DNA from: Alphaproteobacteria bacterium
GTDB lineage: Bacteria > Pseudomonadota > Alphaproteobacteria > Bin95
Assembly: GCA_022827685.1 (NCBI GenBank)
Contig: JAJEIH010000086.1
Coordinates: forward strand, 1 to 52,309
Direction: 5' to 3'
DNA: 52,309 nt
How positions within the stretch are numbered: the stretch's first letter is position 1; the number at the start of each line of letters is the position of its first letter. The notes below the pieces were generated by a model. The model saw only the letters and a list, made by a program, of their open reading frames with translations. It did not search any database and was not told the DNA's origin. Made by a program: the position numbers and the translations under genes. Positions 45,515-52,309 of this stretch are shown here, one piece after another.

Positions 45515-46638
45515 AATTCAGCTTTTCCGAGGAGCAGACCGAGTTCCGCAACATGCTCCGCCGTTTCCTGAACGACCGTTCGCCGACAACCGAGGTGCGC
45601 CGCGTCATGGAGACCGAGTCCGGCTACGATGCGGAGGTGTGGCGGATGATGGCGGAGGAGCTGGGCGTCGCCGCGATCCACATTCCGGAGGCCTATGGCG
45701 GGGCCGGCTTCGGCGTCTCCGAACTCGCCATCGCCGCCGAGGAGGCGGGCCGCGCGCTGCTGCCCTCGCCCTTTTTCGGCTCGACCGTCATGGCGGCGAC
45801 CGCCATTGCGGAAGCCGGGACCGACGCCCAGAAACAGGCCCTCCTGCCCGGCATCGCGAGCGGTGGGACGATCGCGGCGCTCGCCGCGGCCGAGCCCGGA
45901 ACCGGGTGGAACGCCGACGCCTTCACGGCGACCGCGCGCCCCGACAACGGCTCCTGGAGGCTCGCGGGGCGCAAGAGCTACGTGCTGGACGGCATGGCTG
46001 CAAGCCTCGTGGTCGCGGCGGCGCGGCTGCCCGACGGCGGGCTCGGCCTGTTCAGCCTGCCGGCGGACAGCGCCGGGCTCGCGCGCCGGCCGCTGCAATC
46101 CATGGACCCGACGCGCCGGCTGGCGCAGATGGATTTCGACGGCGCTCCGGCCGACCTGCTCGGCGGGCCGGAAGCCGGCGCCCCGGCATGGGCTCGGACG
46201 CTCGACGTCGCCGCGGTCTGCCTGGCGGGCGAGATGGTCGGCGGCGCGGAGCGGCTGCGCGAGGATGCGCTCGAATATGTCTCGATGCGGATGCAGTTCG
46301 GCCGTTCCATCGCCTCCTTCCAGGTCACCAAGCACAAGGCGGCGGACATGCTGCTGGAGGTCGAGCTGGCCAAGGCCGCCGCCTACTACGCCGCCGCCGC
46401 AGCCGACGATGACGACGAGGTGGACCAGCCGCTTCCTGCGCTCGCCTCGCTCGCCAAGGCCACCGCCTCCGACACCTACATGCAGACCGCCATCCACGCC
46501 GTGCAGATGCATGGCGGCATCGGCTTCACCCACGACAACGACACGCAGCTCTGGTTCAAGCGCGCCAAGGCGAGCGAAGCCTTTCTCGGCACCGCCGCCG
46601 ACCACCGCGAACGCATGCTGCAGCACTGGAATGCCTGA
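45511..46638 (+). CDS. Acyl-CoA dehydrogenase, small subunit-like
   Basis: This 375-residue acyl-CoA dehydrogenase has the N-terminal helical domain, beta domain and C-terminal helices. FAD-contact stretches include MQFGRSIASFQVTKHKAADM and MHGGIGFTHDNDTQLWFKRA. It begins inside the monooxygenase stop codon (ATGA). Sequence type and pairing with the next gene resemble the two-gene PimC/PimD or FadE28/FadE29 dehydrogenases, which can act as mixed oligomers. Alpha-beta dehydrogenation of an unusual acyl-CoA is likely. Confidence 0.88.
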   Translation: MKFSFSEEQTEFRNMLRRFLNDRSPTTEVRRVMETESGYDAEVWRMMAEELGVAAIHIPEAYGGAGFGVSELAIAAEEAGRALLPSPFFGSTVMAATAIAEAGTDAQKQALLPGIASGGTIAALAAAEPGTGWNADAFTATARPDNGSWRLAGRKSYVLDGMAASLVVAAARLPDGGLGLFSLPADSAGLARRPLQSMDPTRRLAQMDFDGAPADLLGGPEAGAPAWARTLDVAAVCLAGEMVGGAERLREDALEYVSMRMQFGRSIASFQVTKHKAADMLLEVELAKAAAYYAAAAADDDDEVDQPLPALASLAKATASDTYMQTAIHAVQMHGGIGFTHDNDTQLWFKRAKASEAFLGTAADHRERMLQHWNA

Positions 46639-46639
46639 C

Positions 46640-47896
46640 ATGACCGACTTCACCGAAGACGACATCCGCGCCCAGGTCCGCGCGTGGCTGACGGACAACT
46701 GGGACCCGGAGCGGGGCCTCGTCGAGTGGCGCAACATGCTGATCGAGTCCGGCTGGGGCGTGCCGCACTGGCCGGAGGAGTGGCACGGACGCGGCCTGCC
46801 GGTCGGCATGGCGCCGGTGGTCGAGGAGGAGTTCGACAAGGGGGGCGCGGTCGGCGTCGCCAAAATGGGCATCCGCACGCTCGCCGCCGCCACGATCCTG
46901 GAGCACGGCACGGACCTGCACAAGCAGCGCTTCCTGCGCGGCATCCTCACCGGCGAGGAGACCTGGTGCCAGCTCTTCAGCGAGCCCGGCAGCGGGTCCG
47001 ACCTTGCCGGGGCCGTGACGCGCGCCGATTTCCAGGGCGGCAAGTGGGTCATCAACGGCCAGAAGGTCTGGAACACCAGCGCCCACCACGCCGATTTCGG
47101 CCTGCTGCTGGCGCGGACCGACTGGGACGCGGTCAAGCATCAGGGCCTCAGCTATTTCCTGCTCGACATGCGCCAGCCGGGCGTCGAGGTCCACCAGCTC
47201 AGGCAGATGAACGGCCATGCCTCCTTCAACCAGGTGTTCTTCACCGACGCCGTGGTGGAGCCGGAATACCAGATCGGCGGGCTCGGCGAGGGCTGGAAGG
47301 TCGCGACGACCACGCTCATGCACGAGCGGCGCGGCGCGGACGGCGTGCGCCGCTACGCCACCGGCAGCGACCGGCCGGGGCGCATCTACGAGGAGGAGCG
47401 GGCCGAGGTCGCGACCGTCATGGCGCCCTATGTCTGGTATCCGCAGCGCACCGGCCGCGCCGACCTGCTGATCGAGCGCGCGAAGGCGGCGGGCCGCTGG
47501 GACGACCCGGCGGTGCGCCAGGAGGTCGCGAAGGCGCTGACCCTTGCCCGGACCGCGGAATGGACGGCGCGGCGCGCCCGCGAGGCGCAGCAGCTTGGCC
47601 TGCCGCAGGGGCCGGAGGGGTCCATCGGCAAGCTCGCCGCCAGCATCGTCGCGCGGGCCTGCGCCAGGGCGCACACCATGATCGCCGGCCCCGACGCCAT
47701 GCTGACCGGCGAGGACGACGGCACGGGCGGGGTGGTCGCGGAAATCCTGGTCTCGACCCCGGCGATCTCGATTGCCGGCGGCACGGACGAGATTCAGCGC
47801 AACATCATCTCCGAGCGCATCCTCTCCATGCCCAAGGAGGCCCGCCACGACACCGACCGCCCCTTCCGCGACGTGCCGCGGAACCAGGTCGGCTGA
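46640..47896 (+). CDS. Acyl-CoA dehydrogenase, large subunit-like
   Basis: This 418-residue acyl-CoA dehydrogenase shows GWGVPHWPEEWHGRG, the FSEPGSGSDLAGAVTRA substrate-side stretch, GQKVWNTSAHHADFGLLLART and the C-terminal AISIAGGTDEIQRNIISERIL. It belongs to the group that contains pimeloyl-CoA and steroid side-chain dehydrogenases. I start it at ATG 46640, one base after the upstream stop codon; another in-frame ATG lies at 46631. It pairs with the previous gene. It ends ten bases from the convergent hyuB gene. Confidence 0.88.
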   Translation: MTDFTEDDIRAQVRAWLTDNWDPERGLVEWRNMLIESGWGVPHWPEEWHGRGLPVGMAPVVEEEFDKGGAVGVAKMGIRTLAAATILEHGTDLHKQRFLRGILTGEETWCQLFSEPGSGSDLAGAVTRADFQGGKWVINGQKVWNTSAHHADFGLLLARTDWDAVKHQGLSYFLLDMRQPGVEVHQLRQMNGHASFNQVFFTDAVVEPEYQIGGLGEGWKVATTTLMHERRGADGVRRYATGSDRPGRIYEEERAEVATVMAPYVWYPQRTGRADLLIERAKAAGRWDDPAVRQEVAKALTLARTAEWTARRAREAQQLGLPQGPEGSIGKLAASIVARACARAHTMIAGPDAMLTGEDDGTGGVVAEILVSTPAISIAGGTDEIQRNIISERILSMPKEARHDTDRPFRDVPRNQVG

Positions 47897-47906
47897 CGCG
47901 CGGCTC

Positions 47907-49646
47907 CTACCCCGGCTTCCGCGCCCGGGCGCGGAGGCGGCGGGTCGCCTCGGCATCGACGGTCATCGCCGCCCCGTCGATGACGACGCCGTAGTCTTCC
48001 CCGGCGCTTTCGACCGACACATAGCCCTGCTCGACATCGGCGAGCACCCGTTCCGGCTCGCGCTCAAGCGGGTCGCCATATCCGCCCCCGCCGCTCAGCA
48101 CGAACCGCACGCGGTCGCCGGGGGCGAGGCGCCGGTAAACCCCGTGATCGACCGCCCCGCCATTGTGCCAGAGGCCGCTCCCGCGCCCGTTCCGGCCGCC
48201 GAGGCGGCCGAACACCGGGAAGGGGCCGTCCTCGGTGCGGCCGCTGAGGCGCACCGAGCTCTCGACATCGCGGGCGCGCTCGTTGCCGCCGTCGAGGATG
48301 GCGAACTCGATCTCCTGGCCGAGCCCGCCCCGGTTGCGGCCCGGCCCTCCCGAATCGGTGCGGAGCTCCTTGCGGACATAGTACATCCGCGCCTCGTTCT
48401 CGGTGACCTCGACGGGGATGTTGCGCGTGTTGTTGGGGAAGCAGAGGCAGGCATAGCCGTCATGCCGGGCGCTCGCGCCGAAGCCGCCGCTGTGCTGCGC
48501 GATCGCGAGGAACGACCGGCCGTCCGCGTGGCGGCCGTGAAGATAGACCTCGTTGGCCGGACAGCCGCCGTTCGAGGCGAGTATCGACTCCGGCATGACG
48601 GCTTCCATCGTCGCGAAGACGATTTCGGGGAAGAGGTGCGAGATCATCGTCCGGCCCCAGGTGGCGGCCGGCGGGCGGGAGTTGACGATGGTGCCCTCCG
48701 GCGCAATCACCCGGATGGGCCTGAGCCCGCCCTCATTGTTCGGCACATGGGGGTCGAGCGCGAGCTTGACCGGGTAGGCGGTGTAGGAGCGCGTCATGTT
48801 GTAGGAGCAGTTGATCGCCGCCCCGACCTCGCCCGACGAGCCCGAGTAATCGACGGTGATCCCGTCGCCCGCCACCGTGACATCGACCTTCACCACGACC
48901 TCGTCGTCGCAGCCCGGGACCTTCGGGAGCACCGCCACATTGCGGTAAGACCCGTCGGGCAGCGCCGCAATCTTGCGCCGCAGGCTGGACTCGGTACGGT
49001 CGATGACCTCGGCCCCGAGCGCTTCCAGCCCGTCCAGCCGGTATTCCTCCAGCAGCCCCTTCAGCCCCCGCGCGCAGACATTGTTGGCGACGAGCTGCGC
49101 GCGGACATCGCCCAGCACCTTGTCCGGCACCCGGATATTGGCCCGCATGAAGTCGAACACGGTCTCGTTCAGCCGCCCCTCGTCGAAGAGCTTGAGGATC
49201 GGGATTTTCAGCCCCTCCTCGTACATGTCCTTCGATTCGAGGGTGGACATCCGTCCCCCCATGTCGAGATGGTGGACGATGCACAGCGTGTAGCCGACGA
49301 CCCGGCCGCGGTGGAAGATCGGGGCTGCGATCGAGATGTCGATGAGGTGGCCACTCGCGATCCAGGGATCGTTGGTGATGATGGCGTCGCCCGGCCTGAG
49401 CGTTTCAGGAGGGTATTTCGCGATGAAATTGCGCAGCACTTCGGGAACGATGCCGAGGAACCCCGCCGTCGTGACCGTCGAGTGCGAGAGCATCCGCGCG
49501 TCGGCGTCGAACAGCGCGCAGCAGAAGTCGTGATACTCCTTCACGGACGGCGTGTAGGCGGTGCGCATGAGCCCCGTCGCCGCCTCGTCCACGATCGTGA
49601 TGAGGCGGTTCCAGAGGATCTGGATGGTGACGGGGTCGAGCTGCAT
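47907..49646 (-). CDS. hyuB: Hydantoinase B/oxoprolinase family protein
   Basis: This 579-residue protein carries the HyuB pattern: TIQILWNRLITIVDEAATGL at the start, PGDAIITNDPWIASGHLIDIS, EGLKIPILKLFDEGRLN, and the Gly-rich LSGGGGYGDPLEREPERV end. HyuB works with HyuA in ATP-dependent opening of cyclic amides such as N-methylhydantoin or 5-oxoproline; the same fold occurs in acetone carboxylases. It follows hyuA by three bases. No acetone-carboxylase gamma gene is seen, so a cyclic amide is the better guess. Confidence 0.93.
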   Translation of the reverse strand: MQLDPVTIQILWNRLITIVDEAATGLMRTAYTPSVKEYHDFCCALFDADARMLSHSTVTTAGFLGIVPEVLRNFIAKYPPETLRPGDAIITNDPWIASGHLIDISIAAPIFHRGRVVGYTLCIVHHLDMGGRMSTLESKDMYEEGLKIPILKLFDEGRLNETVFDFMRANIRVPDKVLGDVRAQLVANNVCARGLKGLLEEYRLDGLEALGAEVIDRTESSLRRKIAALPDGSYRNVAVLPKVPGCDDEVVVKVDVTVAGDGITVDYSGSSGEVGAAINCSYNMTRSYTAYPVKLALDPHVPNNEGGLRPIRVIAPEGTIVNSRPPAATWGRTMISHLFPEIVFATMEAVMPESILASNGGCPANEVYLHGRHADGRSFLAIAQHSGGFGASARHDGYACLCFPNNTRNIPVEVTENEARMYYVRKELRTDSGGPGRNRGGLGQEIEFAILDGGNERARDVESSVRLSGRTEDGPFPVFGRLGGRNGRGSGLWHNGGAVDHGVYRRLAPGDRVRFVLSGGGGYGDPLEREPERVLADVEQGYVSVESAGEDYGVVIDGAAMTVDAEATRRLRARARKPG

Positions 49647-49649
49647 CGG

Positions 49650-51785
49650 CTATCTCCGCCCGAACGCCGCCGGGTGAGGCGTCTCGTCGGCATCGTCACC
49701 GGAGACGGCAGGCCGGCGGATGACAAGGTCCACCGCGAGGCAGCCGAGCGGGTCCACGCGCAGCCGGTCGCCGGGGCCGATGACGGTCGTCGATTCCGGC
49801 TCTTCGATGACCGCGGGCCCGGCGATCTCCTGTCCGATGCGCAGCGCCGCCCGCTCATACACCGGCGCCCGCTCCATGCCGGCGCCCGCCGGGACATGGA
49901 TGTCGCGCCATGCCTTGGGCGGGGCGTCGGCCTTCGCCGGCGGCCGGGCGAGCTCAAGCGCGGGCGGGGGCTGGCTCACATGCACCCGGATGCTTGCGAG
50001 CTCGACGGGGTTGTCATCGTCCACCTTTCCATAATGCGAACGGTAGAGCGCCTCGAAGCGCGCCTCCCAGTCAGCCTTCGTCGAGGAGGTGTCGCACGGT
50101 TCCGGGACTTCGATCTCGAGCGGGTAGTCCTGGCCCGAATAGCGCAGATCGACGCTGCGGCGCACGATAGGGGCGGCGCCGTCCGGCATCAGGTCTCCGG
50201 CCTCGGCTTCAAGGGCGCGGAACCCGGCTTCGACCGCGGCGAGGTCCACCGCCTCCAGGATCTGCCTCACGGCCCGGCTCCGCTCGAACGCGACCGGGGC
50301 GGCGAGCAGCCCGAGCGACGACATGACGCCTGAATGGGGCGGCACGACGAGGCGCGGGCAGCCGAGCTTGCGAGCCAGCCCGGCCGCGTGGACGGGCCCG
50401 GCCCCGCCGAACGCGACCATTGACAGTTCGGGCGGCGCCTTGCCCTTCTCGGCGACATAAATCCGGGCCGCCGCCGCCATGTTCTCGTTGACGATCTCGT
50501 GGACGCCTGCCGCCGCTTCCAGAGTCGTGAGTCCGGTCGCCTCCGCGAGATGCTTGCCCACGGCCCGCTCCGCCGCGGCACGGTCGAGCGCCATGCGCCC
50601 GCCGAGGAAGTAGCCGGGGTTGAGGTAGCCGAGCAGGAGATCCGCGTCCGTCACCGTCGGCGCCGCGCCGCCCAGGCCGTAGCATGCGGGTCCGGGCGCG
50701 GAACCGGCGCTTTCGGGCCCGACCCGGATGAGGCCGAGATCGTCCACCCGGGCGATGCTGCCGCCTCCCGCCCCGATTTCGAGCAGGTCATAGACCGGCA
50801 CCGCAGCGGGGAGGCCGCTCCCCGACTTGAACCGGTGCTGGCGGTCCACCTCGTAGCTGCGGGTCCGGGCGGCCCGGCCGTTCTCGATGATGCAGAGCTT
50901 CGCGGTCGTTCCCCCCATGTCGAAGGAAAGCAGGCTGTCGATCCCCGCGAGACGCCCGAAATACGCCGCCGCCTCCACCCCGGCGGCCGGTCCCGACTCG
51001 ACGATCTGGACCGGCACCCGTTTCGCCGTCTCGACCGTCGCGGTGCCGCCGTTCGACAGCATGACGAAAAGCCGCTCCCGATAACCGCGTCCGGCCAGCC
51101 CCTCCGCCAGCCGCTCCAGATAGCCCTCCGCAACCCCCTTCACATAGGCGTCGAGCACGGTGGTCGAGGTGCGTTCGTATTCCTTGGGCTCGGGATGCAC
51201 CTCGTGCGACAGCGACACGGTGACCGCCGGAAGCTCCTCGCGCAGGATCTCCGCCGCGCGGCGTTCATGGACGCTGTTTCGATAGGAATGGAGGAACGAG
51301 ACCGCAACGGCGCCGACGCCCTCGTCGCGGAAGACGGCCGCCGCCTGCCGGACGGCCGCCTCGTCCACGGGAAGGAGCACCGCGCCGTCCGCGAGCACCC
51401 GTTCCGGAACGCCGAGCCGCAGCCGGCGGGGGACCAGCGGCTCGGGCAGGCGGATGAACATGTCGTAGATGTCGTAGCGAACCTCGCGGGCCAGTTCGAG
51501 GATGTCGCGGAAGCCCCCGGTCGTGAGCAGTCCGGTCTTCGCCCCCTTGCGTTCGAGGATGGTGTTGGTGACGAGGGTCGTCGCGTGGATCACCTCGGAA
51601 GTCCGGCCCAGCAGATCGGGAATCGCGCCGGAGAGGTCGCCGATGCCGCGCATCACCGACTCCTCGGGCGCATGTGCGGAGGTCAGGGTCTTCTCGACCC
51701 GGATAGCGCCGTCGGCATCGTTGACCAGCGCGAAGTCGGAAAAGGTCCCGCCTATGTCGATACCCAGGCGATAGCTGTTGGTCAC
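49650..51785 (-). CDS. hyuA: Hydantoinase A/oxoprolinase family protein, ATP-binding
   Basis: This 711-residue HyuA has the actin-like ATPase motifs LGIDIGGTFSDFALV at the start and LLSFDMGGTTAKLCI mid-protein, and GAGGGSIARVDDLGLIRVGPESAG. It couples ATP use to ring opening with HyuB. It starts at GTG 51785; the C-terminal part after about residue 520 is the domain linking to HyuB. No transporter or racemase lies next to it. The D-carbamoylase gene at 28467 is unlinked. Confidence 0.93.
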   Translation of the reverse strand: MTNSYRLGIDIGGTFSDFALVNDADGAIRVEKTLTSAHAPEESVMRGIGDLSGAIPDLLGRTSEVIHATTLVTNTILERKGAKTGLLTTGGFRDILELAREVRYDIYDMFIRLPEPLVPRRLRLGVPERVLADGAVLLPVDEAAVRQAAAVFRDEGVGAVAVSFLHSYRNSVHERRAAEILREELPAVTVSLSHEVHPEPKEYERTSTTVLDAYVKGVAEGYLERLAEGLAGRGYRERLFVMLSNGGTATVETAKRVPVQIVESGPAAGVEAAAYFGRLAGIDSLLSFDMGGTTAKLCIIENGRAARTRSYEVDRQHRFKSGSGLPAAVPVYDLLEIGAGGGSIARVDDLGLIRVGPESAGSAPGPACYGLGGAAPTVTDADLLLGYLNPGYFLGGRMALDRAAAERAVGKHLAEATGLTTLEAAAGVHEIVNENMAAAARIYVAEKGKAPPELSMVAFGGAGPVHAAGLARKLGCPRLVVPPHSGVMSSLGLLAAPVAFERSRAVRQILEAVDLAAVEAGFRALEAEAGDLMPDGAAPIVRRSVDLRYSGQDYPLEIEVPEPCDTSSTKADWEARFEALYRSHYGKVDDDNPVELASIRVHVSQPPPALELARPPAKADAPPKAWRDIHVPAGAGMERAPVYERAALRIGQEIAGPAVIEEPESTTVIGPGDRLRVDPLGCLAVDLVIRRPAVSGDDADETPHPAAFGRR

Positions 51786-51889
51786 GTAGCGAGTCCCGAG
51801 GTTCGCGGCATCCGAAGCAATCCGCCGCCGCCGGCAGCGCGCCCGGCATCCGACTGTAACAATGCAGTCTTCGTCCGGGCAAGCAAGTC

Positions 51890-51905
51890 AATTGTTCCCA
51901 CAATT
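51890..51905. promoter_or_regulatory. Candidate operator upstream of hyuA
   Basis: AATTGT at 51890-51895 and ACAATT at 51900-51905 form a perfect inverted repeat with a 4-base spacer. The TTGT-ACAA shape is like GntR-family operators. It overlaps a minus-strand TTGACT (51891-51886) that could be a -35 for hyuA. No GntR gene is in the window. Confidence 0.45.
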
Positions 51906-52041
51906 TAAGTAATATTTCTCTGTTTGGGGCTTGCATTCTCAGAAACAGTGGTATGATGGGTCCGAGGGAGGCGAAGTCCGCGCGGACCGCTTCCCGCCCG
52001 CGCCGTCCGGTGCGGAACGACCCCGATTCAGCCGACAGGCG

Positions 52042-52088
52042 AGGTGTGTCCTGCGTCTCGCGCGCGCAATCAGGCGCGCGAGCCGCGC
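52042..52088. repeat. Right copy of the 47-bp inverted repeat
   Basis: This is the reverse complement of positions 1-47, with two differences. The segment 52051-52088 is an exact copy. It contains a GC palindrome (CTCGCGCGC and GCGCGCGAG) able to form a stem with an 8-base loop. It lies about 117 bases before the partial gene at the edge. Confidence 0.85.
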
Positions 52089-52205
52089 CGCCGCGATACG
52101 CCCGCCCCCGCCGGCGCAGGCGCGCGCGGGATACGCGCGAAACAGGGTCGCTCCGGTGCCGGGGCGGCAGGGCCGTCGAACCGAAGCGGAATGAAGGAGT
52201 TGCCC

Positions 52206-52309
52206 ATGCCCATCATCGACCCCGCCGTCGCGCTTTCCACCCGGCAGGAAGCCTTCTGCCGCCACTATGCCGTCTCCGGCAATGCCGCCGGCGCCGCAAG
52301 GCAGGCCGG
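52206..52309 (+). CDS. Terminase-small-subunit-like protein, 5' end only
   Basis: The frame is open from ATG 52206 to the edge, about 34 residues. AAGGAG at 52193-52198 is a good ribosome site. The visible STRQEAFCRHYAVSGNAAGA matches the N-terminal helix-turn-helix pattern of phage terminase small subunits (usually L-T-x-x-Q-x-x-F-C, then G-N-A-x-x-A). With so little sequence the family call is tentative. It could be a stand-alone DNA-binding gene rather than part of a prophage; no other phage gene is in the window. Confidence 0.55.
   Translation, partial: MPIIDPAVALSTRQEAFCRHYAVSGNAAGAARQA

Larger units (their letters stand above)
51786..52205. other. Gene-free region between hyuA and the right-end gene
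   Basis: No gene is visible in 420 bases. Positions 51885-51960 are AT-rich and contain an inverted repeat (listed separately). TTGCAT at 51931-51936 and TATGAT at 51952-51957 are only 15 bases apart, so they are a weak plus-strand promoter candidate. The right copy of the 47-bp inverted repeat is at 52042-52088. Confidence 0.6.

Noticed and set aside
47772-50333. Long plus-strand open frame opposite hyuB and hyuA
   Set aside because: It is rich in Arg, Ala and His with no motif, and both minus-strand genes have complete family motifs over the same bases.
52206-52309. Prophage starting at the right edge
   Set aside because: One partial terminase-like gene is not enough. No integrase, attachment repeat or other phage gene is in the window.

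Overview
The window is GC-rich, densely packed bacterial chromosome. Most stop codons touch or overlap the next start, and convergent genes are often separated by fewer than 25 bases. The block Suv3-like helicase, S4 protein, seven-iron ferredoxin, CarD and RpoH-type sigma factor (4608-9605) is an arrangement I associate with Alphaproteobacteria. Dispersed palindromes of an alphaproteobacterial kind at the left edge agree with that. I cannot name a genus. I count 49 complete protein genes, one protein gene cut by the right edge, and one tRNA.

Layout. 1-649: no gene; hairpins, a dispersed palindrome and a degenerate 23-bp tandem repeat. 650-3536: GMC oxidoreductase with protocatechuate 3,4-dioxygenase pcaH-pcaG. 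3546-9605: a luciferase-like oxidoreductase, then the housekeeping RNA and transcription block. 9711-13478: a sugar-transfer module (UDP-xylose synthase, polyprenyl-phosphate glycosyltransferase, GtrA flippase, and a convergent GT39/ArnT-like transferase). 13514-16532: CoA-ester genes (MaoC, VOC, crotonase, CaiB/BaiF), followed by tRNA-Lys(CTT). 16700-24414: serine hydrolase, acyl-CoA synthetase, two-subunit aconitase X, a hot-dog dehydratase and a DUF3604 protein. 24541-25175: a PIN toxin with a Phd-type antitoxin. 25477-28447: GST zeta, aldo/keto reductase and FAD oxidoreductase. 28467-34927: a five-gene dipeptide-type ABC importer with a D-carbamoylase at its 3' end, all on the minus strand. 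35110-39225: a second GMC oxidoreductase, a TRAP large permease without partners, and a compositionally mosaic thyX. 39254-43646: VOC, aldo/keto reductase, class V aminotransferase, a short MetE-like protein and MsrB. 43688-47896: NIPSNAP, HpaB-type monooxygenase and two acyl-CoA dehydrogenases. 47907-51785: hydantoinase/oxoprolinase hyuB and hyuA. 52206-end: the start of a terminase-small-subunit-like gene.

The overall picture is a catabolic generalist that takes up and breaks down aromatic, carbamoylated, cyclic-amide and CoA-activated compounds. The accessory gene sets are interleaved with conserved chromosomal genes.

The least ordinary signals are these. The first 47 bases recur, inverted, about 120 bases before the partial gene at the other end. 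A 26-bp perfect palindrome lies between the divergent ABC operon and second GMC gene. The middle of thyX falls to about 51-55% GC between flanks near 70%. The four-gene sugar module resembles an arn-type lipid A modification pathway rebuilt around UDP-xylose.
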